NCBI RefSeq assembly: GCF_018279165.1
Contig: NZ_CP047289.1
Location: 1,867,001 to 1,931,000, forward strand
Reading direction: 5' to 3'
Source: Falsirhodobacter algicola
GTDB taxonomy: Bacteria > Pseudomonadota > Alphaproteobacteria > Rhodobacterales > Rhodobacteraceae
Length of the DNA stretch: 64,000 bases
Part shown: one piece after another, positions 44,821-55,739 of the stretch
Layout of the letters: each line of letters begins with the position of its first letter
How positions within the stretch are numbered: the stretch's first letter is position 1
Notes under the pieces: model-generated
The model's input: the letters and a program-made list of their open reading frames with translations, nothing else
Told to the model about the DNA's origin: nothing
Databases searched by the model: none
Made by a program: the position numbers and the translations under genes

Positions 44821-47338
44821 TGACGATCCGCCCCGGCACGACGATCAGCTTCTTCGGCGCGGCCCCATCGAGGAAACGCTGCACCGTCTCATCGGCGAGC
44901 ACCAGCGCCTCGATCTCGGCCTTGGGCATGTCGGCGGGCACGGTCAGTTCGGCGCGCCGCTTGCCGTTGATCTGGATCGGCAGCGTGACCTGATCCTCCA
45001 CCAGAAGGGCGGGGTCGGCCTTGGGCCACGGGGCCTGCGCCACCAGCCCTTCGCCGCCCAGCATGTGCCACAGATCCTCGGCAAGGTGCGGAACCAAGGG
45101 CGAGAGGAGTTGTGCCATCACCGTCATCCCGCGGCGGCGGGCCGGGGCCCCGGCGGTGCTACGCGACAGGGTGTTGGCGAATTCATAGAGCTTGGCGACC
45201 GCCTTGTTGAAGGCGAAGCCCTCGATCCCTTGGGTCACATCGGCGATGGCGCGTGCGGTGGCGCGATCCAGCGCGGCATCCTGATCGTTCGGGGCCGCGT
45301 CGTCGCGCGCGATCTCATCGGCGATGCGCCAGACGCGGGCGAGGAACTTCGCCGCCGCCTCGGCGCCCGAGGCCGTCCATTCCACGTCCCGTTCGGGCGG
45401 GCTGTCGGACATCACGAACCAGCGGGCGGTGTCGGCGCCATAGGTGCCGATGATGCTCATCGGATCGACGACGTTCTTCTTGGATTTCGACATCTTGGCC
45501 GACGGGATCACCTCCACGGGTGTGCCGTCGCGGGTGCGCCCGTCCACGATATCCTCGGGCAGGTGATAGACGGGGCGGTTCTGCGCGTCCCGCGTCATGT
45601 AGATCTCGTGCGTGACCATGCCTTGGGTGAAGAGCGCGTTGAACGGCTCCTGCGCCGTCGCGGGCAGATGGCCGGTGCGGTGCATCGCCCGGCAGAAGAA
45701 CCGCGAATAGAGCAGGTGCAGAATCGCATGCTCGATGCCGCCGATATACTGGTCCACGTTCATCCAGTAGTCGGTCTCGTCGCCGGTGGGGGTGGCGCTG
45801 TGCGGAGCGGTGAAGCGGGCGAAGTACCACGAGCTGTCCACGAAGGTGTCCATCGTGTCCGTCTCGCGCCGGGCGGCGGCACCGCAGACGGGGCAGGGCG
45901 TGTCGCGCCATGTCGGATGACGGTCCAGCGGGTTGCCGGGCTGATCGAAGCTGACATCGTCGGGCAAGCGGACGGGCAGGTTCTCCTTGCGCTCGGGCAC
46001 GACGCCGCAGCTGTCGCAATGCACGACCGGGATCGGGCAGCCCCAATAGCGCTGACGGCTCAGCCCCCAATCGCGCAGGCGGTAATTGGTGACGCCGTGA
46101 CCGACGCCGTTCTCTTCGCAGAAGGCGATGGCGGCGGCGACGGCGGCCTCGCCCGTCTGTTCGGCCTCGCCGGCGAAACCGCGGATGTAGCGGACGGTGT
46201 CGGTCTTCGGCGGCGCGAAGGCACCGGGGGGGATGCCCGCATCCAAGGGTTGGAACACCGGCTCGATCGGCAGGCCGTACCGCTGCGCGAATTCGAAATC
46301 GCGCGCATCATGGGCTGGGCAGCCGAAGATCGCGCCGGTGCCGTAATCCATCAGGATGAAGTTCGCGATATAGACCGGCAGTTCCCATGAGGTGTCGAAC
46401 GGGTGGCGCACCTTGATCCCGGTGTCGAGGCCGCGCTTCTCCGCCGTTTCCAGCGCCTCGGCGGAGGTGCCGATCCGGCGGCATTCGGCCACGAATTCGG
46501 CCACGCGCGGATCGTGCCGTTCCAGATGGCGGGCAAGGGGGTGATCGGGGCTGATGGCGGCGAAGCTTGCGCCCATCAGCGTGTCGGGCCGGGTGGTGTA
46601 CACCTCCAGCCGGTCGAACCCGTCCGGCGCATCGACGGTGGAAAACGCGAATTGCAGCCCGCGCGATTGGCCGATCCAGTTGGCCTGCATCAGGCGCACC
46701 TTTTCGGGCCAGTTCTCCAGCCCGTCCAGCGCCTGCAAGAGATCCTCGGCAAAGTCGGAGATGCGGAAGAACCACTGCGTCAGTTCCTTGCGCTCCACCG
46801 CCGCGCCCGAACGCCAGCCCTTGCCGTCGATCACCTGCTCGTTGGCCAGAACCGTCATGTCCACCGGGTCCCAGTTGACCTGCGCCGACTTGCGATAGAC
46901 GAGGCCCGCCTCCAGCATGTCGAGGAACATCGCCTGCTGCTGGCCGTAATATTCGGGATCGCAGGTGGCGAATTCGCGGGTCCAGTCGATGGACAGGCCC
47001 AGCGGCTTCATCTGGTCCTTCATCACCGCGATATTGGCATAGGTCCAGTCCTTGGGATGGCCGCCCTGTTCCATCGCCGCATTCTCGGCCGGCATGCCGA
47101 AGGCGTCCCAGCCCATCGGATGCAGCACCGAAAAGCCGCAGCTCGCCTTATAGCGCGCGACGACATCGCCCATGGTGTAGTTGCGCACATGGCCCATGTG
47201 GATGCGCCCCGACGGATAGGGGAACATCTCCAGCACATAGTATTTCGGGCGGGCGTCGTCCTTCTTCGCAAGGAAGACGTCGGCCTTGTCCCATTCGGCT
47301 TGCCACTTCGGTTCGGACTGGGCGGGAGTGTAGGACAT
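44807..47338 (-). CDS. leuS: Leucyl-tRNA synthetase
   Basis: Class Ia aminoacyl-tRNA synthetase, 843 residues. The HIGH motif appears as [17 protein letters not shown] as AKMSKSKKN; the editing domain contains [12 protein letters not shown], and a zinc-binding segment with CDSCG and CPVCG is present. Start ATG 47338 gives [13 protein letters not shown]; no T-box or leader peptide is visible upstream. First gene of leuS-lptE-holA. Confidence 0.98.
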   Translation of the reverse strand: MSYTPAQSEPKWQAEWDKADVFLAKKDDARPKYYVLEMFPYPSGRIHMGHVRNYTMGDVVARYKASCGFSVLHPMGWDAFGMPAENAAMEQGGHPKDWTYANIAVMKDQMKPLGLSIDWTREFATCDPEYYGQQQAMFLDMLEAGLVYRKSAQVNWDPVDMTVLANEQVIDGKGWRSGAAVERKELTQWFFRISDFAEDLLQALDGLENWPEKVRLMQANWIGQSRGLQFAFSTVDAPDGFDRLEVYTTRPDTLMGASFAAISPDHPLARHLERHDPRVAEFVAECRRIGTSAEALETAEKRGLDTGIKVRHPFDTSWELPVYIANFILMDYGTGAIFGCPAHDARDFEFAQRYGLPIEPVFQPLDAGIPPGAFAPPKTDTVRYIRGFAGEAEQTGEAAVAAAIAFCEENGVGHGVTNYRLRDWGLSRQRYWGCPIPVVHCDSCGVVPERKENLPVRLPDDVSFDQPGNPLDRHPTWRDTPCPVCGAAARRETDTMDTFVDSSWYFARFTAPHSATPTGDETDYWMNVDQYIGGIEHAILHLLYSRFFCRAMHRTGHLPATAQEPFNALFTQGMVTHEIYMTRDAQNRPVYHLPEDIVDGRTRDGTPVEVIPSAKMSKSKKNVVDPMSIIGTYGADTARWFVMSDSPPERDVEWTASGAEAAAKFLARVWRIADEIARDDAAPNDQDAALDRATARAIADVTQGIEGFAFNKAVAKLYEFANTLSRSTAGAPARRRGMTVMAQLLSPLVPHLAEDLWHMLGGEGLVAQAPWPKADPALLVEDQVTLPIQINGKRRAELTVPADMPKAEIEALVLADETVQRFLDGAAPKKLIVVPGRIVNVVA

Positions 47339-47448
47339 GCGGCGAGCCTTCTTCGCGGGTGTTGCGCCTACAGGAGTTACACGCATGCCGCCGATCCGTC
47401 CAGACGGGGGGCGGCGCCGCGGGCGGGCCTGTGCGGCGGCGAACATCC

Positions 47449-47477
47449 GGCCTGCGCAAAGGTGCGTTGCGCAGGCC
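47449..47477. repeat. 11-bp inverted repeat upstream of the LLM-type oxidoreductase
   Basis: GGCCTGCGCAA (47449-47459) and its exact complement TTGCGCAGGCC (47467-47477) around a 7-nt spacer, in the 184-bp divergent gap between leuS and the flavin monooxygenase gene, 46 bp before the latter's ATG. No T-tract, so an operator or mRNA leader hairpin is more likely than a terminator. Confidence 0.55.
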
Positions 47478-47522
47478 CGGGCGATACCCATCTTTTGCCG
47501 GGACAGGACAGGGGGATTCGCC

Positions 47523-48548
47523 ATGGAACTGGAACTCGGCCTCGACACCTTCGGGGACATGACCAACACGCCGGACGGCCGCGCCAAGACCCATGCGCAG
47601 GTGGTGCGCGACGTGGTGGAGCAAGGGGTGCTGGCCGATGCGGTCGGCCTCGACGTCTTCGGCATCGGAGAGCATCACCGCGAGGATTTCGCCATCTCCG
47701 CGCCCGAGGTGGTGCTGGCCGCCATCGCCGCGCGCACGGGGCGCATCCGCCTCGGCTCGGCGGTGACGGTGCTGTCCTCGGACGATCCGATCCGCGTCTT
47801 TCAGCGCTTCTCCACGGTGGATGCGGTGTCGGGGGGGCGGGCGGAGGTGATCCTCGGCCGCGGCTCCTTCATCGAGAGCTTTCCGCTCTTCGGCTACGAT
47901 CTTGCGGATTACGAACGCCTCTTCACCGAAAAGCTGGATCTCTTCACCCGCCTTTCCCGGGAGCGGGAGGTGAGCTTTTCCGGCTCGATCCATCCCGGCC
48001 TCGTGCGCCAGCGCGTGTTCCCGCCGGTCGAAGGCGGGGTGCTGAAGACGTGGATCGGTGTCGGGGGCAGCCCCGAGTCGGTGGTGCGGGCGGCCCATCA
48101 CGGGCTGCCGATGATGCTGGCGATCATCGGCGGCGCACCGGCGCGGTTCCGGCCCTTCGTCGATCTCTATCACCGCATCCGCGAAGAGGCGGGCCAGCCC
48201 CGGCTGCCGATCGGGCTGCATTCCCCCGGCCATGTCGCCGCAACCGATGCCGAGGCGCGCGATCAGTTCTTCGACGGCTTTCGCATCATGCACGGCCTCG
48301 TCGGGCGCACCCGCGGCTGGAGCGAGCTGCGCCGCGAGGATTTCGACCGCGAATGCGATCGCGGCTCCCTCTATGTCGGCAGCCCCGAGACGGTGGCGCG
48401 CAAGATCGCCGCCACGGTGCGGGCGCTCGATGTGTCGCGCTTCGATCTGAAATATTCGGGCGGGCCGGTGCCGCATGAATGGTCGATGGAGGCGATCCGC
48501 CTCTATGGCGAGAAGGTCGCGCCGATGGTGCGCGATATGCTGGCCTAG
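47523..48548 (+). CDS. LLM class flavin-dependent oxidoreductase (luciferase-like)
   Basis: Bacterial-luciferase-type flavin monooxygenase of 341 residues. LGLDTFGDM at the N-terminus, [26 protein letters not shown] and the [19 protein letters not shown] strand fit the (beta/alpha)8 fold; [17 protein letters not shown] is typical of the FMN-dependent subgroup. Substrate unknown. ATG at 47523. Ends with CTAG shared with the convergent rluA-type gene. An 11-bp inverted repeat lies upstream. Confidence 0.9.
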   Translation: MELELGLDTFGDMTNTPDGRAKTHAQVVRDVVEQGVLADAVGLDVFGIGEHHREDFAISAPEVVLAAIAARTGRIRLGSAVTVLSSDDPIRVFQRFSTVDAVSGGRAEVILGRGSFIESFPLFGYDLADYERLFTEKLDLFTRLSREREVSFSGSIHPGLVRQRVFPPVEGGVLKTWIGVGGSPESVVRAAHHGLPMMLAIIGGAPARFRPFVDLYHRIREEAGQPRLPIGLHSPGHVAATDAEARDQFFDGFRIMHGLVGRTRGWSELRREDFDRECDRGSLYVGSPETVARKIAATVRALDVSRFDLKYSGGPVPHEWSMEAIRLYGEKVAPMVRDMLA

Positions 48549-49192
48549 AACGGGACGGGCGCGGCGAAGGTCTGGCTGCGCCCGGTGCCGGGATGGCGGA
48601 TGCGCAGCGTTTCGGCATGCAGCATCAAGCGCGGATGTTCCCGCGCCGCGCCTTCGGCATAGAGGGGATCGCCGAGGATCGCATGCCCCGTCTCGCGCAT
48701 GTGCACGCGCAGCTGATGGCTGCGCCCGGTCAGGGGCATCAGCGCGACGCGCGTGGTGTTCCCCTCATGGGCCAGCACTTGCCAATCGGTCTGGGCAGGC
48801 TTGCCCGCCGCGTGATCGACATGCTGGCGGGGGCGGTTCGGCCAATCGACGATCAGCGGCAGATCCACGCGGCCCGTCTCCGGCTCCAGCCGCCCATCCA
48901 GACGCGCGGCATAGACCTTGCGCGTCAGGCGTTTTTCGAACTGCTGCGAGATGTCGCCCTGCGCCGCCTTGTCCCGGGCAAAGACCATGACCCCCGAGGT
49001 GTCGAGGTCCAGCCGGTGGATCAGCAGGATGTCGGGAAACTCGGCCCGCAGGCGCGCGATCAGGCAATCGGCCCGATCCTCGCCGCGCCCCGGCACCGAC
49101 AGAAGGCCCGGCGGTTTGTCCACGACCACGATCCGGTCATCCGCATGGATCACCCGCAGGGGCGTGTCCGGCGGATCGTAGACGAAGCTCAC
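48545..49192 (-). CDS. RluA-family pseudouridine synthase
   Basis: Isomerises uridine to pseudouridine in rRNA or tRNA. 215 residues with catalytic D62 in HRLDLDTSG, VVDKPPGLLSVPG near the N-terminus and GRSHQLRVHM late. Size and absence of an S4 domain fit the RluA/TruC-type subgroup; target unknown. Starts with GTG at 49192, overlapping the upstream GAF gene stop as GTGA. Third gene of hspQ-GAF-rluA. Confidence 0.9.
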   Translation of the reverse strand: MSFVYDPPDTPLRVIHADDRIVVVDKPPGLLSVPGRGEDRADCLIARLRAEFPDILLIHRLDLDTSGVMVFARDKAAQGDISQQFEKRLTRKVYAARLDGRLEPETGRVDLPLIVDWPNRPRQHVDHAAGKPAQTDWQVLAHEGNTTRVALMPLTGRSHQLRVHMRETGHAILGDPLYAEGAAREHPRLMLHAETLRIRHPGTGRSQTFAAPVPF

Positions 49193-49641
49193 TCGGCGTT
49201 CCGGAAGATGCGGGCCATGATCTCGCTCAGCCGGTCGGCATCGGTCTGATCGAAGGCCGCCGCAGTGTTGCTGTCGAGATCGAGCACCCCCAAGAGCTGC
49301 CCCGCGCCGTTCCACACCGGCAGCACCAGTTCGGACCGCGTGGAGGAGGCGCAGGCGATATGGCCGGGGAAGAGATCCACATCCGGGACGATCTGTGCCG
49401 TGCCCGTGCGCGCAGCCGCGCCGCAGACGCCGCGGCTGAACGGGATCACGAGGCAGCCATGCCCGCCCTGATAGGGGCCGATCTTCAGCATCTCCGGCCC
49501 GGTGACGCGGTAGAAGCCGGTCCAGTCGGAGAGCGGGTGCGCGTGATGCAGCTCGCAGGCGACGGTGGCCATCAGGGCGACGGCATCCGTTTCCCCGTGG
49601 CAAAGCGCGTCGAGCGTGGCGGAAAGCGTATCGTAATCCAT
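49189..49641 (-). CDS. GAF-domain free methionine-(R)-sulfoxide reductase
   Basis: Reduces free Met-R-sulfoxide. The 150-residue protein is a single GAF domain with the three family cysteines in order: C63 (HGCLVIPF), C73 (GVCGAAA) and C97 (FPGHIACASSTRSELVLPV). SDWTGFYRV is also typical. ATG at 49641 overlaps the hspQ stop as TGATG. Neighbours hspQ and rluA suggest a small stress/housekeeping operon. Confidence 0.9.
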   Translation of the reverse strand: MDYDTLSATLDALCHGETDAVALMATVACELHHAHPLSDWTGFYRVTGPEMLKIGPYQGGHGCLVIPFSRGVCGAAARTGTAQIVPDVDLFPGHIACASSTRSELVLPVWNGAGQLLGVLDLDSNTAAAFDQTDADRLSEIMARIFRNAE

Positions 49642-49970
49642 CAATTCATCTGCACCTGAAGCGGATAGAAGCCATCCGCGAAATCGCCGAACATTTCGGG
49701 CACGTCGGGGTGATCCACCGGCTCGCCCGTCTCGTCGGGCACGAGATTGCCTTCGGAGACATAGGCGACATAGTAGCTCTGCTCGTTCTCGGCCAGAAGG
49801 TGATAGAAGGGCTGGTCCTTGGCGGGGCGGTTGCCTTCGGGAATGGATTCGTACCATTCCTCGGTATTGGCGAACACCGCATCCACATCGAAGACGACAC
49901 CACGGAACGGATGCTTCCGATGGCGGAGCACCTGACCCAATGTGTACTTGGCCTCGGTTCTGACGGTCAT
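49641..49970 (-). CDS. hspQ: Heat shock protein HspQ
   Basis: Hemimethylated-DNA-binding-domain protein (YccV-like) of 109 residues; in enterics it acts as a specificity factor for Lon. Hallmarks are YTLGQVLRHRKHPFRGVVFDVD, EEWYES(IPEGNRPAKDQPFYHLL) and the YYVAYVSEGNLVPD strand. ATG at 49970, with AGGAG 7 nt upstream. Its stop overlaps the GAF reductase start. Confidence 0.94.
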   Translation of the reverse strand: MTVRTEAKYTLGQVLRHRKHPFRGVVFDVDAVFANTEEWYESIPEGNRPAKDQPFYHLLAENEQSYYVAYVSEGNLVPDETGEPVDHPDVPEMFGDFADGFYPLQVQMN

Positions 49971-50064
49971 GCAGGCTCCTTTCGGCACAGGGGCATAGCG
50001 CGGCGGGCGGGCGGAGTCCACGCCGATCGGCGCTGCTGCGCCGTCATCACGTGAATCTCAGTCT

Positions 50065-50084
50065 CCGGGCATTTCCCTGCCCGG
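50065..50084. repeat. Small hairpin between hspQ and the lysozyme-fold lipoprotein
   Basis: CCGGGCA and TGCCCGG with a 6-nt loop, in the 160-bp divergent gap. A TATAAA at 50110-50115 is a possible -10 for the rightward gene; no convincing -35 is seen. Confidence 0.4.
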
Positions 50085-50130
50085 CATTTCGCCCTAGACT
50101 GCGAAAAAATATAAAACGTACGAGGGGCAA

Positions 50131-50712
50131 ATGAGCAGGTTTCTCCGTGCGTCGATTCTCTTGCTGTTGCTGGCCTCGTGTGGCGGCGGTAATTTTTCGG
50201 CGCCCCGCGATCTCGATAACGCGTGTAGCATCGTCAGCCAGCGGCCCGATTACTGGCGCGCGATGAAGGCGAGCGAGCGGCGCTGGGGCGTGCCGGTGCA
50301 TGTGCAGATGGCGACGATCCATCAGGAATCGGGCTTCGTCGGGAATGCCCGTACCCCGCACAAATACCTTTTGGGCATCATCCCGATGGGCCGCGTCACG
50401 ACCGCCTACGGCTACAGCCAAGCGCTGGACGGCACATGGGACGATTACGTCAAGGAAACCGGCAAACGCCGCGCCCGGCGGGACCGGATCGACGACGCGA
50501 CCGATTTCGTCGGCTGGTACATGAACAAGTCCAGCCAGACGCTCGGCATCTCCACATGGGATACGACCAACCAGTACCTTGCCTATCACGAGGGGCGGGC
50601 GGGCTTTGCGCGGCGCAGCTATGCCGCGAAACCGTGGCTGGTTTCCGTCGCCGCGCGGGTGTCCGCGCGGGCAGAGCGGTATCGCCAGCAGCTTGCCAGC
50701 TGCAAGGGCTAG
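50131..50712 (+). CDS. Lysozyme-fold (SLT-like) lipoprotein
   Basis: 193 residues with a lipoprotein signal peptide, lipobox LASC (C17), followed by a lytic-transglycosylase-like domain: GVPVHVQMATIHQESGFVGNA, with E66 the probable catalytic acid, YGYSQALDGTWDDY and YLAYHEGRAGFA. Likely cleaves or binds peptidoglycan from the outer membrane. Good ribosome-binding site GAGGGG. It shares its CTAG stop with the convergent lolA. Confidence 0.85.
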   Translation: MSRFLRASILLLLLASCGGGNFSAPRDLDNACSIVSQRPDYWRAMKASERRWGVPVHVQMATIHQESGFVGNARTPHKYLLGIIPMGRVTTAYGYSQALDGTWDDYVKETGKRRARRDRIDDATDFVGWYMNKSSQTLGISTWDTTNQYLAYHEGRAGFARRSYAAKPWLVSVAARVSARAERYRQQLASCKG

Positions 50713-51314
50713 AGCCCGCGGCGCTGGGCCTCCAGCGGGATCGAGAAGAGCGAGGAGCCGAGGCTGACGCCCGTCTCCAGCTCGCCCAGAATCACCGTCG
50801 TCTTGGCGCCGGCATTGTCGGTGATGATCCACTGACGCAGCTGCGTCGGATTGGCGGTGAAGATCATGTCGATGGAGCCGTAATCGGGGTGGTCCGGATC
50901 CTGCGCCACCACATGGGTCGCGCCGTCCTGTTCGGTATGGGCCACCACCATGCGGGCGCGGGCAAGGTCCACGTTCTGTTGCAGGATGATCGACAGGGGC
51001 GTGCGCGACAGCGGATACTGTTCGGGCGACTGGTTCGATTTGGCGTCGAACACGGCCACTTGGCCGCCGCCCGCCATCACCACCGAACGGTCGGGCTTGG
51101 CATATTCGAAGCGCACCCGCCCCGGGCGGTGGATCATCACCTCCCCGGTGGAGACGGAGCCGTCCGGATTCACCTGCGTGAAATCCGACTGCGCCGTCGT
51201 CAGCGCGTTCAGATAGCGCGAGATTTCGGACAGGGGGAGCTTCTCGGCTGCTGCGGGCAGCGCAAAAAGGGTGACGGCGACGGCCGAAGCCAGAAGGGTG
51301 CGAAACGGTTTCAT
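50709..51314 (-). CDS. lolA: LolA-like outer-membrane lipoprotein carrier
   Basis: Periplasmic chaperone that ferries lipoproteins from LolCDE to the outer membrane. 201 residues with signal peptide MKPFRTLLASAVAVTLFALP (cleavage after AAA, about residue 23), then YLNALTTAQSDFTQVNPDGSVSTGEV, RPGRVRFEYAKPD and the half-barrel strands. ATG at 51314; an upstream in-frame ATG would run into the ftsK terminator. Directly behind ftsK, as in most alphaproteobacteria. Confidence 0.92.
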   Translation of the reverse strand: MKPFRTLLASAVAVTLFALPAAAEKLPLSEISRYLNALTTAQSDFTQVNPDGSVSTGEVMIHRPGRVRFEYAKPDRSVVMAGGGQVAVFDAKSNQSPEQYPLSRTPLSIILQQNVDLARARMVVAHTEQDGATHVVAQDPDHPDYGSIDMIFTANPTQLRQWIITDNAGAKTTVILGELETGVSLGSSLFSIPLEAQRRGL

Positions 51315-51388
51315 GCCCCGATATCTAGGGCTGGATGGATCACCGTTCCAGTGCCATGCGATCACCGTTGCGCCAGCGCGCCCCGCAT

Positions 51389-51416
51389 GAAGAAGGGGCC
51401 TCGCGGCCCCTTCTTT
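51389..51416 (-). terminator. Intrinsic-type terminator of ftsK
   Basis: AAGAAGGGGCC and GGCCCCTTCTT form an 11-bp stem with a 4-nt loop (TCGC on the plus strand), starting 6 nt after the ftsK stop. U-rich sequence on the minus strand comes from the stem end (CTTCTTCAT), so it is strong in stem but modest in U-run. Confidence 0.75.
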
Positions 51417-51421
51417 TCGTT

Positions 51422-54400
51422 TCATTGCTCCGGCAGCAGGATGTCGCGTTTCCCGACATGGTTGGCGGGGGTGACCACGCCGTTATCCTCCATCTGCTCA
51501 ACCAGCTTGGCGGCCTTGTTGTAGCCGATGCCGAGCTTGCGCTGGATGTAGGAGGTGGAGCATTTGCGATCCTTGGCGACGACCGCCACGGCCTGATCGT
51601 AAAGCGTATCTTCGCCGTCGGTGTTGCCGCCGAGGCCGAGCACCGCGTCGATGTCGGAGGCCACGTCGTCCTCCGGCCCCTCGACCACGCCCGACATGTA
51701 TTGCGGCGGCCCGAAGGATTTGAGGTGGTTCACGATCTCCTCCACCTCTTCGTCGGAGACGAAGGGACCGTGCACGCGGTGGATCTTCGATCCGCCAGCC
51801 ATATAAAGCATGTCGCCCATGCCCAGAAGCTGCTCGGCCCCTTGTTCGCCGAGGATGGTGCGGCTGTCGATCTTGGAGGTGACCGAGAAGCTGATCCGCG
51901 TCGGGAAGTTCGCCTTGATCGTGCCGGTGATGACATCGACCGAGGGGCGCTGCGTGGCCATGATGAGGTGGATGCCCGAAGCCCGCGCCATCTGCGCCAG
52001 ACGCTGGATGCAGGCCTCGATCTCCTTGCCCGCGACCATCATCAGGTCGGCCATCTCATCGACGATCACGACGATGAAGGGCAGGGCGACGGGCTGGAAC
52101 TCTTCGGTCTCGAAGACCGGCTCGCCCGTATCCTCGTCGAAGCCGGTCTGGATGGTGCGCTTGAACATCTCGCCCTTGTCCAAGGCTTCGCGCACGCGGC
52201 CGTTATAGCCTTCGATGTTGCGCACGCCCATCTTGGACATCTTGCGATAGCGTTCCTCCATCTCGCCGACGACCCATTTGAGGGCGACGACCGCCTTCTT
52301 GGGATCGGTGACGACGGGGGACAGCAGATGCGGGATGCCGTCATAGACCGACAGTTCCAGCATCTTGGGGTCGATCATGATCAGGCGGCATTCCTCGGGC
52401 GTCAGCTTGTAGAGGAGCGACAGGATCATGGTGTTGATCGCCACCGACTTGCCCGACCCGGTCGTCCCCGCGATCAGCAGGTGCGGCATCTTGGCAAGGT
52501 TGGCCACCACGGGATCGCCGCCGATATCCTTGCCCAGCGCCAGCGGCAGGCGGTGCCCGCCATCGGCGAAGTCGCGGCCCGACAGGATCTCGCGCAGGAT
52601 CACCTTTTCGCGGTGCACGTTCGGCAGTTCGATCCCGATCACCGTGCGGCCCGGCACCGTGGAGACGCGGGCCGACAGCGCCGACATCGACCGGGCGATG
52701 TCATCGGCCAGACCGATCACGCGGCTGGCCTTCAGGCCGGGCGCGGGTTCCAGTTCGTACATGGTCACGACGGGGCCGGGGCGCACGCTGACGATCTCGC
52801 CCTTCACGCCGTAATCGTCGAGGACGGATTCCAGCATCCGGGCGTTCTCCTCCAAGACCTCGGGGGCTTGGGGGGCGCGGCGGATCGTGGCCGGATCGGC
52901 CAAGAGCGACATGGGCGGCAGTTCGTATTCCGCCTCGGCCGGGCGGGCGGGCGCGGGGCGCTGGGCGCGCGGCACCGCCGCCTGCGGGGCAGGGGAGGGG
53001 GCCCGGGACAGCGGCGCGGCATCGAGCTGCTCTTCGGGCCAGTCGTCCTCGTCGGCGGCATAGGCCTCGAGATCGAGCTGCTCGGCCCAGTAGGCATCGT
53101 CCTCCGCCTCGGAGACTTGGGGTAGGCTCCGCTCCTCCTCGAGGCGCTGGCGCGCGGTGGTGACGGGTTCGTCCTCCAGCTCCGGCAGGATGTCGGGCGC
53201 CCGTTTCTTCATCGGGGGTTCGGGCGGCAGATCCATCGGCTGGCGGGCGCGGCGGGTGTCGGCGATCAGCGGCTGGGGCGATTTGCGCCGTCCGGCCACG
53301 GGCGGCTCGCGCCGCTGCTGCACCGCCGCCGTCACCGGAGAGATCGGCCCCGCCGATTGATGCGCGCGGGTGCGGATCACGTCCGAAATGCGGGCGCGGA
53401 TCCGGTCTTCGGGCAGATCGTCCTCTTCGGTGATGTCGGGCTCCGGCTCGGGGGCGGGTTCCACGACGCGGCGCACCATCTGCGCGCCGCGGGCCAGCAG
53501 GCCCATCGGGGCGGGCTGGGCCTCGGCCTCGCGCTGGGGGGCGCGCAGGGCGTCGGGGCGGCCCCATGCGGGCACGCGCGGTTCGGGAAGCTCGATCTCC
53601 TCCTCGGCGGGGCGGGGGGCAAGGCGGGCACCAAGGCCGCGCATCGCGCCGCCCAGCGTGCCGAGGCCGCGGCGCGGCGCATCCACCGGGGCGGGCTCGG
53701 CCTCTTCCTCGACCAGCATGTCGTCGTCCCAGCGGGGGGCGGCGGCACGGGCGCGGCGGCGTTCCTGCATCTCGGCGGCCATGCGGGCGGCCCCGTTCGC
53801 CGAACGGCCCAGCAGCGTCAGGATCTGCGTATAGGTCAGGATCAGCCCCACCAGCAGGAAGCGTGCGATGCGCCGCAGCTCGGTCAGATCGAAGCCGGTG
53901 ACGAACAGCATGATGACCAGCAGCCCTGCACCCAGCAGAAGCGATGTCAGCTTCAGCCCGATCCCCATCGGCAGGGGCAGGATGCGCAGAAGCGTCGCCA
54001 GCGCGGTATCGCCGAACAGCCCGCCAAGGCCGAACGTCTCCTGCCAGTCATGTCCGGGCGCGTGGGTGGAGGCGAACATCGCCGCCGCCGCCACGGCGAC
54101 GACCCCGAAGATCGTCCGCCCCACGGCCCGCTCGGACCCGCGATGCAGCGCGAACCGCGCGCCCCACGCCCCGAGGATCGCCGGGATCGCCCAAGATCCC
54201 TTGCCCACCACCACCATCAGCGTGGAGGCGATGGCCGCACCGAACGCGCCCAGCGTGTTCTGCACCGGCTGGTCGCTTTCCACCATCCAGCCTTTGTCAT
54301 GCGGGGAATAGCTTCCCAGCATCAGCACGAACAGCAGCGCCAGAAGCATCAGCCCCACGCCCAAGAGCTCGCGCCCCCGGCGCTGAAGCATCTCCTGCGT

Positions 54401-54448
54401 GTTTTCGTCCAGAAGCGGGTCGCGCTGCCTGACGTGATAGGATGCCAT
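51422..54448 (-). CDS. ftsK: DNA translocase FtsK
   Basis: Septal motor that pumps the terminus region of the chromosome through the closing septum and activates dimer resolution. 1,008 residues: four N-terminal membrane helices (about 24-200), a long Pro/Ala/Glu/Arg-rich linker (about 220-540), then the RecA-like motor with Walker [10 protein letters not shown] and Walker [13 protein letters not shown], and a C-terminal winged-helix gamma domain (about 945-1008) that reads polarity sequences. Linked by 3 nt to the aminotransferase upstream. Confidence 0.97.
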   Translation of the reverse strand: MASYHVRQRDPLLDENTQEMLQRRGRELLGVGLMLLALLFVLMLGSYSPHDKGWMVESDQPVQNTLGAFGAAIASTLMVVVGKGSWAIPAILGAWGARFALHRGSERAVGRTIFGVVAVAAAAMFASTHAPGHDWQETFGLGGLFGDTALATLLRILPLPMGIGLKLTSLLLGAGLLVIMLFVTGFDLTELRRIARFLLVGLILTYTQILTLLGRSANGAARMAAEMQERRRARAAAPRWDDDMLVEEEAEPAPVDAPRRGLGTLGGAMRGLGARLAPRPAEEEIELPEPRVPAWGRPDALRAPQREAEAQPAPMGLLARGAQMVRRVVEPAPEPEPDITEEDDLPEDRIRARISDVIRTRAHQSAGPISPVTAAVQQRREPPVAGRRKSPQPLIADTRRARQPMDLPPEPPMKKRAPDILPELEDEPVTTARQRLEEERSLPQVSEAEDDAYWAEQLDLEAYAADEDDWPEEQLDAAPLSRAPSPAPQAAVPRAQRPAPARPAEAEYELPPMSLLADPATIRRAPQAPEVLEENARMLESVLDDYGVKGEIVSVRPGPVVTMYELEPAPGLKASRVIGLADDIARSMSALSARVSTVPGRTVIGIELPNVHREKVILREILSGRDFADGGHRLPLALGKDIGGDPVVANLAKMPHLLIAGTTGSGKSVAINTMILSLLYKLTPEECRLIMIDPKMLELSVYDGIPHLLSPVVTDPKKAVVALKWVVGEMEERYRKMSKMGVRNIEGYNGRVREALDKGEMFKRTIQTGFDEDTGEPVFETEEFQPVALPFIVVIVDEMADLMMVAGKEIEACIQRLAQMARASGIHLIMATQRPSVDVITGTIKANFPTRISFSVTSKIDSRTILGEQGAEQLLGMGDMLYMAGGSKIHRVHGPFVSDEEVEEIVNHLKSFGPPQYMSGVVEGPEDDVASDIDAVLGLGGNTDGEDTLYDQAVAVVAKDRKCSTSYIQRKLGIGYNKAAKLVEQMEDNGVVTPANHVGKRDILLPEQ

Positions 54449-54451
54449 CTC

Positions 54452-55636
54452 TCAATCCTCCCCGTAGAGGCAGTCGCGCAGCCGTTTCAGCCCGCGTTGC
54501 GTGTCGTCGGCGGGGGCGACCAGCGCCACCCGAATGAATCCGCGGCCGGGATTGCTCCCGTCCGCATCGCGCGAAAAATAGGCCCCCGGCACCACGCGGA
54601 TGCCGGCCTCGGTCCAGAGTTTCAGCGCCGCAGCCTCTCCGTCCGGGACGGGAAGCCACAAGAAGAACCCGCCCTCGGGGGGGTGGCAGCCGGGAATGTC
54701 GCCAAGGACGGCCTCGGCGATCGCGAACTTCTGCTGATAGAGCGCGCGGGAGGCGTCCACATGCGCCTCGTCGCGCCACGCCCGCTCCGACACCACCTGC
54801 AGCGGCAGCGGGATCGGCGCACCGGCGAAGGCGCGCAGCTGGCGGATGCGGGCCATGCCCTGCGCCCCGCCCGCCACGAAGCCCGACCGCAGCCCCGGCA
54901 GGTTGGAGCGTTTGGAGAGCGAGTTGAACATAAACACCCGCTCGGGATCGGCACCGACCTCTTGGGCCACGTCCAGAAGGCCGGGGGGCGGTGCCTCGCG
55001 CCAGATCTCGGAATAGCATTCGTCCGACAGGATGCGGAAATCGTGCTTTTCGGCCAGCGCCAGCAGATCGGCCAGATAGGCGCGGCTGGCCACGGCGCCC
55101 TGCGGATTGGCGGGCGAGCAGATATAGGCCACCGTCACCCGATCCAGAAGCGCGGGCGGCAGGGCGGCGTAATCGGGCAGGAATCCGGTCTCGGCGGTCG
55201 CGGGCACATGCACCGGCTCGGCCCCGAGGGCGAGGGCGGCCATGGTATAGACCTGATAGAAGGGGTTCGGCATCAGGATCGCCGGGCGCTGGCCGTTCTT
55301 CGTCTCGGGCGACAGGGCAAGGGCGGCGTTGAACAGCCCCTCGCGCGTGCCGTTCAGCGTCATCACCCGCGACGGGTCCAGCGTCACGCCGTGGCGGCGC
55401 GCGATCCAGCCGGCGATCGCCTCCAAGAGCGCGGGCGAGCCGTCATTGGGCGGATATTTCCCGAAGCCCGCCATATGTTCGGCCAAGAGCGGGGCCACGA
55501 AATCCGGCATCGGGTGCTGTGGCTCCCCGATGGTCATGTTCATCACCGCGCCCCCGGCGGGATGCGGGTCCAGAAGCGCGCGCAGACGCGGAAACGCGTA
55601 TTCGGGTAGGCTCGCGAACCTATCGGGTAATTGCAT
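54452..55636 (-). CDS. DapC-like aminotransferase (N-succinyldiaminopimelate type)
   Basis: Fold-type I PLP aminotransferase, 394 residues. PLP lysine lies in FNSLSKRSNLPGLRSGF, a motif typical of succinyldiaminopimelate aminotransferases (DapC) and related enzymes; MTIGEPQHPMPDFV and NPQGAVASRAYL also fit. Would serve lysine and peptidoglycan synthesis together with dapF in this window, though other substrates are possible. Start ATG 55636 (MQLPDRFASLPEYAFPRL). ftsK follows after 3 nt. Confidence 0.82.
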   Translation of the reverse strand: MQLPDRFASLPEYAFPRLRALLDPHPAGGAVMNMTIGEPQHPMPDFVAPLLAEHMAGFGKYPPNDGSPALLEAIAGWIARRHGVTLDPSRVMTLNGTREGLFNAALALSPETKNGQRPAILMPNPFYQVYTMAALALGAEPVHVPATAETGFLPDYAALPPALLDRVTVAYICSPANPQGAVASRAYLADLLALAEKHDFRILSDECYSEIWREAPPPGLLDVAQEVGADPERVFMFNSLSKRSNLPGLRSGFVAGGAQGMARIRQLRAFAGAPIPLPLQVVSERAWRDEAHVDASRALYQQKFAIAEAVLGDIPGCHPPEGGFFLWLPVPDGEAAALKLWTEAGIRVVPGAYFSRDADGSNPGRGFIRVALVAPADDTQRGLKRLRDCLYGED

Positions 55637-55739
55637 CGACTGCCTCGTGATTGGGATCTGACGTCCCTTTTGCAATCACGATAGCGGGTTGCGCCGCGCG
55701 GGTCCAGAATAAGGCCGACCCGCTGCACGATTCTGCCGG

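Noticed and set aside
47339-47522. T-box or leader peptide for leuS
   Set aside because: No T-box sequence or run of leucine codons is seen upstream of the leuS start; the inverted repeat there is on the side of the divergent gene.
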